64,000 nt of DNA from Delphinus delphis (lineage: Eukaryota > Chordata > Mammalia > Artiodactyla > Delphinidae), in assembly GCF_949987515.2 (NCBI RefSeq), contig NC_082703.1, forward strand, positions 9,696,680-9,760,679. Reading direction: 5' to 3'. How positions within the stretch are numbered: position 1 is the first letter of the stretch; each line of letters opens with the position of its first letter. Both the position numbers and the translations under genes were made by a program. Positions 44,491 through 54,745 of this stretch are shown here, in pieces. The notes under the pieces were generated by a model, which had not been told where the DNA came from, did no database searches, and saw only the letters and a list, made by a program, of their open reading frames with translations.

Positions 44491-44780
44491 GAAGTGGCAA
44501 GAGGAGGTGTGGGCTTAGAGGGGATGCAGCAAGCACAGACCTCACACCTCCCACATCTCCCTGTAGCTTGGCCTGGATGTAAGATGCAGCACATCATTTA
44601 TCGATGCCATTGGCCTTCAGCAGGAATTGTCCTGAAGTATATTTTAAGCCCTCAGTTTCCCCCATGCAATGGAACAAACAAATCTAAAGAAACAAAGATC
44701 GAAAGAAGCATGAGTGTATTTGGTTCCCCCTATATGAATGTCTCCCCCTGCTCACGCCCACTGCCTCTGCCACCTCTCCA
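44491..44780. other. Unique DNA
   Basis: No element recognised. Frames at 44464-44965 are overlapped by the LTR downstream and show no domain. Confidence 0.35.
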
Positions 44781-44784
44781 AGAG

Positions 44785-45379
44785 TGTTGTCGAACCCAAG
44801 TTCATGTGCCTGACGCACAGTGAGGCCAAACAAGCTGAAACATCAGAGTCTGGAGGAGAGAAAGGTTTATTGCAGGGCCAAGCAAGGAGAATGGGCAGCT
44901 TGTGCTCAAAAAGCCCAAACTCTCAGATGGTTTTGGGGGAAGAGTTTTTAATCGGCAAAATTTGAGGGGAGGTCTGCAAGGTATGTGACCATCCTCTGAT
45001 TGGTTGGTGGTGAGGTGAGAGGGTGGCGTTCCAGGCATCAGCCTTCCGATTCCAACCAGTCTGGGTTCACGTGCTTGTGCTCAGCCTGAAGTGACCATCC
45101 TCTACCTGGGTGGGGGCCTTCGTTCCTGTAGAAGAACTCAGAGATGTGTATGAGATCGTCATGTACATCACCCAAGGAGGGACCAGGACCCTAGCCCATC
45201 ACTGCACTATTGTTACTTTCTGCATCCCCTCACTTCCCTAATCAGGATCTGTTTGAATCTGCCCCTTGGAAGTCTGGGAAAGTCTAGGAGGCTGAAAGTC
45301 TTTTTCCTACAAACAAGAAATGGGGGGCATGGAAAGCCTTTTATACCTGGTAAGGCCCACAAGGTCCCGCTCGATTTCA
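44785..45379 (-). mobile_element. ERV1-type solo LTR with 4 bp TSD
   Basis: On the minus strand it begins TGAAATCGAGCGGGACC and ends ...CTTGGGTTCGACAACA, obeying TG...CA. It carries 'ggtataaaaggc' (TATA-like) near its start and CAATAAACC near the R region. AGAG flanks it on both sides (44781-44784 and 45380-45383); 4 bp duplications are typical of ERV1/gammaretroviral integration. No gag, pol or env remains here. Confidence 0.75.
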
Positions 45380-45559
45380 AGAGGACAGCCAAGTGTCCCC
45401 GGAGTCACATTCAATTAGACTGCGAGTCATCACATCCATCCCCCTAGACAGCAGGGCTAGTTATCTCCTAAGGAATCCTCTGGTGCCCACCATGCCCACT
45501 CACTCACCCCCTCAAAACATGTTCACGGAAGGGGATCTAATAAATCAACTCACAGTAGG

Positions 45560-45995
45560 GGGTAAATGAGTAAAAGAAGAAACAAGTGAAAACACTCCTC
45601 CCCTAGGGATACTGGAGCTTTAAAGCAGCCAACACCCTAAACCAAGGGACAAAGTAATGAAATATCTGGCCACAGACTAAGGGAATGTAAGGGTCAGTGA
45701 CCTTGGACTCACACTCCTCTGTGGCCGCCTCCTGAGAAAATAGTAGGGCTGCCCATACAACTCAAGGTGGTTTCCTTGACTGCTCCAGAAGGAGGATGTG
45801 GAGTCCCCTGGGGGTAAACACATTTCCTGCTTGCCTGCACTGTATCCTTTTTCTGCAGAGCACCTGTCCCACACATACACAGCCGGAATGCTAGGCCTGC
45901 ACGCAGGGACTCTTCTGTGACTCTGCTCCAATAAATACCTAGCTCACGATGGTCTCGTTCCTTTTGCCCCTTGGCTGTGAGACCCCAGAAGATAC
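45560..45995 (+). mobile_element. Possible second LTR
   Basis: 'tgctccaataaatacctagc' (poly(A) signal) followed by 'ttggctgtgagacccc' looks like the R-U5 end of an LTR. The 5' edge and TSD are not identifiable. Confidence 0.35.
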
Positions 45996-46113
45996 CACGT
46001 GTGTGCACGTGCATGTATGCATGTGTGTGTTGTCTGCACAATGACCTTCAGAGTTCTTTAACTGTCTGGACACCCCAGGGTCAGCTAAGCAACAGCAAGG
46101 CTGGTGAAACAAG

Positions 46114-46273
46114 AAGGGAGCCCTCGGGACTTCCCTGAAAGTCCAGTGGTTAAGACTCCATGCTTCCACTGCAGTGGGCGCAGGTCCCCGGTTGGGGAAC
46201 CAAGATCCACATGCTGTGTGGTGTGGCCATAAAATAAAATCAGAAAAAAAAAAAAAAAAATAAGGGAGCCCTC
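46114..46273 (+). mobile_element. CHRS-like SINE with perfect TSD
   Basis: Body 46126-46261, poly(A) of 18. TSD AAGGGAGCCCTC at 46114-46125 and 46262-46273. The box B region is shortened ('gcaggtccccggttgg'). Confidence 0.95.
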
Positions 46274-46820
46274 TGGCTCTGAGCTAGCAGGAGCTTCCCC
46301 CCACACCCTGGGGGTCTCTCAGGTACCAGTCACTCACTCAGCAGGAGGCTGACAGCCACCACCAGCAACAATCACAGCTCCTCCATGTTTTTCCAGGCTG
46401 TAATGTTCAATCAATCCATCAGGTGTGCCGCCCACAGAAACTGGGCCTGCCAGCTCACTTCAGGGGTTTGAGGGAAGCAATCCCCATGTCAGCTCCTTCT
46501 CTGGGCAGTTTTATTTGAGTCCAGTCCACTTTGTGAAGCCATTACACATCAATCCTCCAGGGGTCTTTCCTCCCTCGATGGCTTTGGGCTGCACTTGGCT
46601 AATCAGTAACTCCCAGGCAAGCCACATATATTCTGAAATGCACCCACACAGAAATAGGCTTCCCCGGGGAGCGGGGAGCATCCTCCCCCAGACACTTGGA
46701 AAGATGCATACCCCCTGGGGCACAGGACCACTGGCAGTGCCACAGCCTCGCTGACCAGGTCACGTGGTGCCTGAAGAAATGACATGTCAGAGGAAAAGAG
46801 AACATCCATCAACAATGTCC
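46274..46820. other. Unique DNA
   Basis: No repeat recognised. Frames on both strands at 46425-46815 have no known domain. Confidence 0.4.
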
Positions 46821-46823
46821 CCT

Positions 46824-47935
46824 CTTGACCTAATCAAACTTACAAGCTTTTGCACAGCAAAGGAAACCATAAACAAAATGAAAAGACAACCTAGAGAATG
46901 AGAGAAAATATTTGCAAATGATGCAGCAGACGAGGGCTTCATCTCCAAAATATACAAACAGCTCATACAACAACGAAAAAACAGACAAGCCAATCGAAAA
47001 ATGGGCAGAAGACCTTAATAGACATTTCTCCAAAGAAGACATACAGATGGCCAGTAGGCACATGAAAAATGCTCAACATCACTAATTATTAGAGAAATGC
47101 AAATCAAAGCTACAATGAGGTATCACCTCACACCAGTCAGAATGGCCATCATCAAAAAGTCTACAAATAAATGCTAGAGAGGGTGTAGGGAAAAGGGAAC
47201 CCACCTACACTGCTGGTGGGAATGTAAGTTGGTGCAGTCCCTATGGAAAATAGTATGGAGGTTCCTCGGAAAACTAAAAATAGAATTACTATATGATCCA
47301 GCAATCCCACTCCTGGGCGTATATCCAGACAAAACTATAATTCAAAAAGATACATGCACCTGTATGTTCATAGAAGCATTATTCACAACAGCCAAAACAT
47401 GGAAAACAACCTAAATGTCCATCGACAGATGAATGGATAAAGAAGATGTGGTACATTTATAAATGGAATATTACTCATCCATAAAAAAGAACAAAACAAT
47501 GCCATTTGCAGCAACAGGGATGAAACTAGAGATGATCATACTAAATGAAGTAAGTCATAAAGAGGAAGACAAATACGATGTGATATCATTTATATGTGGA
47601 ATCTAAAATATGACACAAATGAACCTATCTACAAAGCAGAAACAGACTCATAGACATAGAGAACAGACTTATGGTTGCCAAGGGGGGAGGTGGGGAGGGA
47701 GAGGGATGGATTGGGTGTTTAAGGTTGGTAGATGCAAACTATTACATTTAGAATGGATAAACAACAGGTCCTAATGTATAGCACAGGGAACTATATTCAA
47801 TATCCTGTAATAAACCATAATGGCAAAGAATATAAAAAAAGAATGTCTCTATGTGTATAACTGAGTCACTTTGCTGTACAGCAGAGACTGACACATTATA
47901 AATCAACTACACTTCAGTGAAAAAAAATTGAAAAA
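46824..47935 (+). mobile_element. L1 ORF2 3' third and 3' UTR
   Basis: The longest young L1 here. ORF2 relic: 'gacctaatcaaacttacaag', 'ttgcacagcaaaggaaacc', 'ggtatcacctcacaccagtc', 'ggatgaaactagagatgat'. The frame 47229-47414 contains [20 protein letters not shown] before a frameshift. The 3' UTR ends '..gaaaaaaaattgaaaaa'. Broken in several places; TSD not clear. Confidence 0.93.
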
Positions 47936-47940
47936 AAAAC

Positions 47941-49314
47941 AAACAATGCAAGCAGGCAGGCCACAGTAGATGAAAGGACAATGGTTTTGTTCATTTGCAT
48001 TTTGTTTTCAATAAAAAAGAAACAACTGGTAAACCATAATAGTCCAGTGTCCTGGGCTATTTCAGGCTGTGCTGCTATCCATATTAGGTGACTTTATTTT
48101 AGACGTTTTTTAACGTCTTTTTAGTGGTAACTGATCTTGAATCTTATGTTTTCTCCTTCCAAGCCCACTTTAATTTCTTATTCACACTTGCCTGACTGTC
48201 CATTCCACCTACCCAATACATATGCACTTTAAACAAATTCAGCATCCTTCTAGAAGAGACCAGAAAGGCCAGACCTTGTGAAATCCTCTTGGTTAATTCC
48301 ACTGAGGCACTGGGGGTGTATAATAAAACTTAGCAATCAATAAAAAGAGGGAAATCCAGGAAAGAAAATGCCTACAGAGACAGATGACAGACGCAAAGAC
48401 ACGTCTATGGAAACTCCACACAAATAGGCTGTATGCCCACACTTATGCCTCAAAATAAAAAACCCCATTGCCTCACTCCAAGTAATGAGCTCCATCCCGT
48501 GCCGGAAAGCAGGGAAGTGGCATATGCTCAGGAGTCCAGCGTCCATATTTAATTTATTAACAGGTAAGACAGCAGAGGCATCACTTTGAACTGGAGACAT
48601 CAGTATGATTTAAATGGCTGCCACTTAATGTGGTGAAGAGGAATCAACTGTGCCCTGAAAACAGAAGACAAGGAGGGGCATCATCCTGTCGGTTTCCTGG
48701 GAAATAACGAGCCCTATTAATAGTTGTTAACATGAATCAACGGATCACTCCTCTGTCAGCGGCTGTCAGGCTGGGCCCCCGAGTCAATCAGTAAAGAGAA
48801 AGAAAGCTGACGATTCAGGGCAAGACTCAGCAAGGGAAGGTGCCAGGTCATTGGCCCCTGTTCCAACCTGAGCCAGCTACCGCCTACAAGGAAGGAGAGG
48901 AGGACTCAGCATAGCAACAAGGCCCCAAGGAGATGCACACCAGTTAGAGACATAAAGGTCAACCAGAAACCCCCCTACAGGGCCTCAGAGCCAAGAAGAA
49001 GCCATAAAGGGCAGGGCTCCTGGCCCCCTAAAGACCAAGAATTTAGATCTGCTAATATCATGCTAATAAAAGGGTTTGTGAGGCCGGGTCTAACCTGCTA
49101 GGAAGACTACCAGGTTTTGTTTGGGGTACAGCTTGAGTTCTGATGGTGTGGCCCTCCACCGTGTATATGACTGTACAGGTGTGTTTTTCCTCTCCATTTC
49201 TACCAGTTTAAAATATACTCGCACAAAACATTTTGCAACATCCATGTCAAAGGACAAATAGCCTTAATAATTAAAGAGCTGCTAAGCTTCTGCAAATCAC
49301 AAAACATTAGCATT
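47941..49314. other. Unique DNA, partly conserved-looking
   Basis: About 1.4 kb without repeats. It has a small perfect hairpin, AGACGTT(4 nt)AACGTCT, near 48099-48116. 48690-48830 contains GTTAAC and homeodomain-like TTAAT motifs. The frame 48337-48600 (-) has no known motif. Confidence 0.4.
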
Positions 49315-49565
49315 AATAATAACTAATATTTATGAAAACCTTACTACATGCCAGGCATAGCCTAAAAGCTTTAAATTATCTCCCTTAAATCTCTCAGATA
49401 CTTTAGGAGGTAAATAATGTTATACCCATTTGGCAGATGGAAAAACTGAGGCTTAGATGATTTGAGTAACTTGCTCAAGCTCTCACAACTAGCAGATGAT
49501 GAAACAATGATTCAGACCAGGTCTGTCTGTTGAAAGTCTGTACTTTCACACTATGTCACATCAAT
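49315..49565 (-). repeat. MIR SINE, near full length
   Basis: 'tactacatgccaggcatagc', 'aggaggtaaataatgttata', 'cccatttggcagatgg', 'aaaaactgaggcttagatg', 'gtaacttgctcaagctctca'. Confidence 0.85.
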
Positions 49566-49639
49566 TTTTCACAGGCGGCCCACAAAGAAAGAAATATGTG
49601 ACCAAAAAACATTTTTAAAACATTTCATTGTGATAGTAA

Positions 49640-50690
49640 CCAAAAAGTCTAAACCAAAAGAATAATGATGAATGTATTTATTTGCTTATCAGGTAAACGA
49701 AGATTAAGATTAACAAAGCCTAGTGAAAATGACTCTATGGAAACACTAACTCACTTATGCAGTGTTGGTGAGCATGCCAGTTACAAAATCATCCTGGAAG
49801 GTAGCTTTTTCAAAATATATAAAAATGTAATTTATGCATGCTCTTTGAAAATCTCCACTCCCAGGAATTACCTTTATGGGATATTTAAATGAGTAAGATA
49901 AGATTAAAAGACATTAATCACAGTATTGTTTTTAAGAGCAAAATATTGTAAACACATAAATGTCCATTTATAAGAATTGCTTAAATAAATTATGAAACAT
50001 CCATCCAATAGAATAGTATTCAGTCACCTAAAATAATGGTGTTGATCTATATTTACTGACACCAAGATATCGATGAAAAATTGTCCAGTCAATAAAGCAA
50101 TTACAGGGAACTCCCTGGTGGCGCAATGGTTAAGAATCCACCCGCCAATGCAGGGGACACGGGTTCAAGCCCTGGTCTGGGAAGATCCCACATGATGCAG
50201 AGCAACTAAGCCCGTGCGCCACAACTACTGAGCCTGCGCTCTAGAGCCCGTGAGCGTCAACTACTCAGCCCGCGTGCTGTAACTACTGAAGCCCAAGCAC
50301 CTACAGCCTGCACTTTGCAACAAGAGAAGCCACCACAGTGAGAAGCCTGCACACTGCAATGAAGAGTAGTCCCCACTGCTGCAACTAGAGAAAGCCTGCA
50401 GACAGCAACAAAGACCAAACGCAGCCAAAAATGAAATTTAATTAATTAATTAAAATTCAAAAAAAAAAAAGAAAGCCATTACAGAAACATATATAAAAAT
50501 ATAAATATCATACACACATGCAAAGCAACTTTTCTGGAAAGATGTTTGTGAAGATGGTGTTAGCGATGACTTTTAGGTTATGCAATTTCTGGGAGCTTTT
50601 ACTTTCTTTTGTGTATTTTCATGTACTGTTTGACTCTCTTTAAAGAAGACCTATTGTTTTTTCAACAAAAGAAAAAGCACATCTTCTGTT
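49640..50690 (+). mobile_element. L1ME-type 3' part, split by CHR-1
   Basis: 'gcagtgttggtgagcatgcc', 'cactcccaggaattaccttt', 'acataaatgtccatttataa', 'tcaataaagcaattacag' before the SINE, and 'atatataaaaatataaatat', 'ttctgggagcttttactttc' after it. No intact frame. Confidence 0.75.
50094..50484 (+). mobile_element. CHR-1-like long SINE with TSD
   Basis: Body about 50106-50471 with head, box B 'gggttcaagccct', 'caactactga' modules and an A/T tail. TSD AAAGC(A/C)ATTACAG at 50094-50106 and 50472-50484. Confidence 0.95.
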
Positions 50691-50744
50691 TTCTAATTTA
50701 ACTTAGTGTAGGATAGTGCTGGACCTGGAAACATTTTTAACCTG

Positions 50745-50822
50745 AAACATCATATAATGGAGAGAACATGGGCTTTGGAATATGACCTCAGGTGCAATCT
50801 TCGCTTTTACTAGCTTTGTGAC
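50745..50822 (+). repeat. MIR 5' fragment
   Basis: 'atataatggagagaacatgg', 'gctttggaatatgacctcag' and 'ttttactagctttgtgac' are the MIR start; it is cut where the MLT1 begins. Confidence 0.75.
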
Positions 50823-51485
50823 TATATTCACTTTCTACTGCTACCATAACAAATTATCACAAACTAAGCAGTTTAAACAACACAAATTTAGGGACTTCCC
50901 TGGCAGTCCAGTGGTTAAGACTCTGCGCTTCCACTGCAGGGGACATGGGTTTAATCCCTGGTCGGGGAACTGAGATCCCACATGCCCTGCGGCCAAAAAA
51001 ACAATACAAAAACTTTATTATCTTACAATTCTTAAGCTCTTAAGAACTTAAGTTCTTAAGTCACACCTACAGACTCAGGTGTTGGCAAGGCTGTGTTTCT
51101 TTCCAGAAGTTCTAGGGGAGGGTCCGTTACCTTGTTCATCCAGTTGTTGGCAGAGTTCTGTTCTATGTGGCTGTAGGATCAAGATCCCTGTTTTCTTGTT
51201 GGCTGTAGCTAAGGGCTGTTCACGGCTTCTAGAGGTTTCTAACGGCTGCCATATTCCTGCAAAGCCAGCAATATGGAGTCAAGTCCTCACTCACCTCTGA
51301 CCCACCTACTGATTCTCTCTTCCACTTTTAAGGATTCATGTGATTAGACTGGACCCACTCAAATTATCCAGAATCATTCTCCCTTTAAGTCCATCTGCAA
51401 TTTGCCTTGTGCCATGTAAAGTAACATATTCACTACTTCCAGGGATTAGGGCGTGGACACCTTTGTAGAGCGATTATTATTATTA
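50823..51485 (-). mobile_element. MLT1-like LTR split by CHRS
   Basis: Inverted MLT1: 'ctactgctaccataacaaat', 'tatcacaaactaagcagttt', 'tggcaaggctgtgtttcttt', 'gattagactggacccactca', 'agtaacatattcactacttc', 'gattagggcgtggacacctt'. It contains a perfect 22 bp palindrome at 51039-51060 not expected from the family. Confidence 0.88.
50891..51001 (+). mobile_element. CHRS-like SINE in the MLT1
   Basis: 'gggacttccctggcagtcc', 'gggtttaatccctggtcgg', short A-tail. Flanks ACAACACAAATTTA / ACAATACAAAAACTTTA give a plausible diverged TSD. Confidence 0.93.
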
Positions 51486-52030
51486 TATGTTGGAGAATGA
51501 CTTTGGCAAATCACCTGAGTAACGATCCTCAACTCTAAAAGGCAGGATGCTTTACTGAATTACTACTCTTTTGTTTTATTTTGTTATTGCTGCATTTTGA
51601 CCTTCCCATTCTAAGAAGGTATCTAGGCCTCCCTCAACTCAGTGGGCTTTATGATGACTGAAGACAGCTTTTCTCTTGGCTTTTGTTTTCAAAAAGCCTA
51701 ACCTGGCAGGATGCCTAAGAGAATGCAGTACATAAGAGGGGATGGCTGAATAGTTTCACAGGGAAGTGAAAACCATGAGTACCTTTATGCCCAGTCTTGA
51801 CAAGGATGCCTTTAAAAAAACATGTGGACTTGGCAATGAGCAAATGAGCTGTGATCAGCATGGACAGGAAACCAAAAGGCTTTCTCCAAAGCTTCTGTTT
51901 GAGGTAAGAGCCTTAAGACCTTTGCATGGCCCCAAGGGAGAGGGTGATAAAATAATTCCAATAATGACAGATTGAATTTCCTGCCACTCCAATGGATACA
52001 TGAAGTTAGACTGATTCCATTAAGATAAGA
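51486..52030. other. Unique DNA with a weak exon-like segment
   Basis: 51762-51903 lies between an acceptor-like 'agtttcacag' and a strong donor-like GAG|GTAAGA, with one open frame (FMPSLDKDAFKKTCGLGNEQ and onward). The acceptor tract is weak and the peptide is not recognised, so this stays a candidate only. Confidence 0.25.
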
Positions 52031-52099
52031 TAATATGACTTCTTTTTTTAAATTTTTATTTTATATTGGAATAGAGCTGATTTAATAATATGACTTCTT
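52031..52099 (-). mobile_element. Extremely short L1 insertion (41 bp) with perfect TSD
   Basis: 52045-52085 is only the last ~35 nt of an inverted L1 3' UTR plus T-run ('ttatattggaatagagctga'). TAATATGACTTCTT occurs identically at 52031-52044 and 52086-52099. Confidence 0.9.
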
Positions 52100-52139
52100 C
52101 AACACCCCTGTCTATGACATAACAAAGGCGTCTCTCTGC

Positions 52140-52255
52140 TACCGGGGTAAAGTGATAACTACCCTGTGGGAATTTGGGCAGGATGCATATATGTAAAGCA
52201 CCTGGCACATAATAAAGGGATTCCTAAAAATTGATACTGTTATATGAAGATGTGA
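52140..52255 (+). repeat. MIR 3' fragment
   Basis: 'aaagtgataactaccctgtg', 'tgtaaagcacctggcacata' and 'ataaagggattcct' are the MIR 3' region. Confidence 0.7.
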
Positions 52256-52454
52256 CAAGGAAGATGAGCCAGACACATGCAATCATTATCCTCTAAAGAA
52301 TTAAAAATAAATAAATACATGCACCTTTGGTATTTTGAGACACACTCAAAAGTCTGGTAAAAGACTTATCACACGGTGTTCAGTATATAATACTCTTAAA
52401 ACGTTGATGAAGAGAGAGGAATTACCCTGTGCAGAAATTCTGGAGCCTTCTACA

Positions 52455-53068
52455 TCACTTTCTTCTTTCTCTTCCCCTCTATTCAATTGGCCACTACCTA
52501 GAAATACCTGTGGCGCCTCTCTCTGCCTCTCACCCCCATGGTCAATGCTGTGGCTCCAGCCCTCATCTTCTCTCTCCAAGACTGTGGATGACAAGACCCT
52601 CCCGATGGGTCTCCTTGCCTCCTACCTCAGCCTCCTCTAATCCACCCTTCCCTTTCCTGTTTAAAATTCTTCCATGACTTCCCTTTGGCTTACAATCTTG
52701 CCCAATACTCCATTACTCCAAGATTCTCATTCTCACCTCCCTCTCTGACTTTGCACGGCTGGTACTACTTCCTGGGATCACCCCTCTCCCCATGTCTCCC
52801 AACTCATACTTAAGAGACAAATTAAATATTAACTCCTCTGTTAGACGCCCCCAGTTCCCCCACACGGTCAGTTCCATCTTCCTCGTTCTCGTCACAGTAT
52901 AGTATACAGCGCCCTTTCCACGCTGTTTTATTGCTCTGTTTATATGTATTTCCCCCAACAGACCACGAACTTCTCGAGTGCAGGCACTGTGTCTTGTTCA
53001 ACTTTGCATCTTGAGCGCCCACCCACTGTCTATCATACAAGAGGTGCTCGCAAGCATTTCATTCAATA
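52455..53068 (+). mobile_element. L2 3' end
   Basis: 'ttgcccaatactccattact', 'ctctgactttgcacggctg', 'gttttattgctctgtttata', 'ccacgaacttctcgagtgca', 'ggcactgtgtcttgttcaac', 'agaggtgctcgcaagcattt' follow the L2 3' UTR through its tail. Frames here are repeat-derived. Confidence 0.85.
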
Positions 53069-53284
53069 AAAACCAGGGAAGGTGCAGTGAAGTTGTGAGG
53101 CTCTTGGTAGCTGTGAAGAAATGGAAAGGCCAAATGATGTCCAGCAATGGTTCATTATTCCACACAGACTCCTCAGGGGACAAAAACCCTTTTCATCTTC
53201 ATCATTCCCTCATCTGCCAAAACAGTGAAAGGGCACTTCTGAAAAAGAAATGGCAGTGGGCAACTCAGAATGAGGAGCTAGTGA
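53069..53284. other. Unique DNA
   Basis: No element recognised. A frame at 52978-53346 (+) runs from the L2 into the next repeat and is not supported. Confidence 0.35.
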
Positions 53285-53410
53285 GCAGTCAGAATTCAAC
53301 TCAACAAGCATTTCTTGAGCACCTGTGCCCTGCCAAATCATTCTAGGGACTGGGGATATGCCGTTCCCGTCTTCAGATGCCTCACCGTCTCCCACAGGAT
53401 TCAGGCACAT
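53285..53410 (+). repeat. Ancient LINE-derived repeat fragment
   Basis: 'caacaagcatttcttgagca', 'cctgtgccctgccaaatcat', 'tctagggactggggatatg' match the start of the family seen at 43555. Confidence 0.5.
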
Positions 53411-53810
53411 AAACCACGCAAGATGGCACGTGGCGTGGAGTGGGCAATAGAGACATGTTTAATAGATGTTTAAAAGGCAGTGAAGGTACCACTTCACACC
53501 CATTAGGACGCTTATTATCAAAAACAACTGTTAGTGAGAGAAATAGGAACTCTTGGGCATCACGAGTGGGAATATAAAATTGTGCAGCCATTATGGAAAA
53601 CTGGTGGTTCCTCAAAAAGTTAAACAGAGATTTATCACATGATCCAGCAATTCCACTTCTAGGATCCAGCAATTCCACTTTCAAAAAATTAAAAGTTGGG
53701 ACTCCAACACTTAAACACCCATGTTCACAGCATTATATATAAAAGGCAAAAGATAGAAACAACCCAAGTCTCCATCAACAGATAAGTAAATAAACAAAAT
53801 GTGATGCACA

Positions 53811-53811
<1 letters not shown>

Positions 53812-53849
<38 letters not shown>
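53812..53849 (+). repeat. (CA)n microsatellite inside the L1M
   Basis: About 38 bp of CA expanded from a CA-rich spot of the L1. Confidence 0.97.
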
Positions 53850-53851
<2 letters not shown>

Positions 53852-53904
53852 GTATACTTTACAGTCTTCGAAAGAAAGGAAATTCTGATACATGCTATAA
53901 CATG

Positions 53905-54141
53905 AAAGAACCTTGAGGGGTTTCCCTGGTGGCGCAGTGGTTGAGAGTCCGCCTGCCGATGCAGGGGACACGGGTTCGTGCTCCGGTCCGGGAAGATCCC
54001 ACATGCCGCGGAGCGGCTGGGCCCGTGAGCCATGGCCGCTGAGCCTGCGCGTCCGGAGCCTGTGCTCCGCAACAGGAGAGGCCACAGCAGTGAGGGGCCC
54101 GCGTACCGCAACAAAAAAAAAAAAAAAAAAGAACCTTAAGG
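53905..54141 (+). mobile_element. CHR-2-like SINE with TSD
   Basis: Body 53919-54127, full CHR-2 order, poly(A). TSD AAAGAACCTT(G/A)AGG at 53905-53918 and 54128-54141. Confidence 0.96.
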
Positions 54142-54559
54142 ACATTATGCTAAGTAAAATAAATCAGTCACAAAGGACAAATATTGTATGGTCCCACTTA
54201 TATGAGGTGCCTAGCATAGGCAAATTCCTAAAGACAGAAAGAATAAGGGAGGTTACCAGAGGCTGAAGGGGATGGGGAGCTTAGTATTTAATGGGTACAG
54301 TTTCTGTTTGGGATGATGAAAACATTCTGTAGATGGATGGTGGTGATGGCCGCACAACAGAGCGTATGTACTTCATGCTCCTGAACTGTAGACTTAATAA
54401 TGGTTAGGATGGTCAATTTTATGTTGTGTCCATTTTACCACAATTTTTTTTAAAGCAAGGAAGGGAAATTTTCACTCTACGAGAATGAAATTTAGGGGAA
54501 CACTGATAACAAAAGTTACTGAGAAATCATTATGTGTGATCTGGGCTTTGAAGGGTGAA

Positions 54560-54745
54560 TAGGAGTTCACTGGACAGTGAGTCAGAAGTCTGACTTCACA
54601 TCCTGGAACTGCCACTTCCTTTTATGTGGTTCTTTTCCCTCATCTATAAAAGTGAGAAAAGATCTACCATACACTTGTGTTGAGGATCTCATGAGATAAC
54701 ATGCCTGAAATGGTTTTACAAACTACAGGAGGATTTTCCAATATA
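54560..54745 (+). repeat. MIR SINE relic
   Basis: 'gagtcagaagtctgacttca', 'catcctggaactgccacttc', 'cctcatctataaaagtgag', 'ttgaggatctcatgagataa'. Confidence 0.78.

Larger units (their letters stand above)
53460..54460 (+). mobile_element. L1M ORF2 end and 3' UTR, split by CHR-2
   Basis: 'ggtaccacttcacacccatt', 'cacatgatccagcaattcca', 'aagtctccatcaacagataa', then after the SINE 'cagtcacaaaggacaaatat', 'gggaggttaccagaggctga' and 'ccattttaccacaatttttt'. A local 22 bp duplication (GATCCAGCAATTCCACTT at 53641 and 53663) and a (CA)n expansion are within it. Confidence 0.88.

Noticed and set aside
46811..47950. TSD for the 1.1 kb L1 (AACAATG on both sides)
   Set aside because: Only 7 bp match and the positions do not fit the L1 ends well; not reported as a TSD.
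52978..53346. 122-codon plus frame
   Set aside because: It starts in the L2 tail and ends in another old repeat; repeat-derived.
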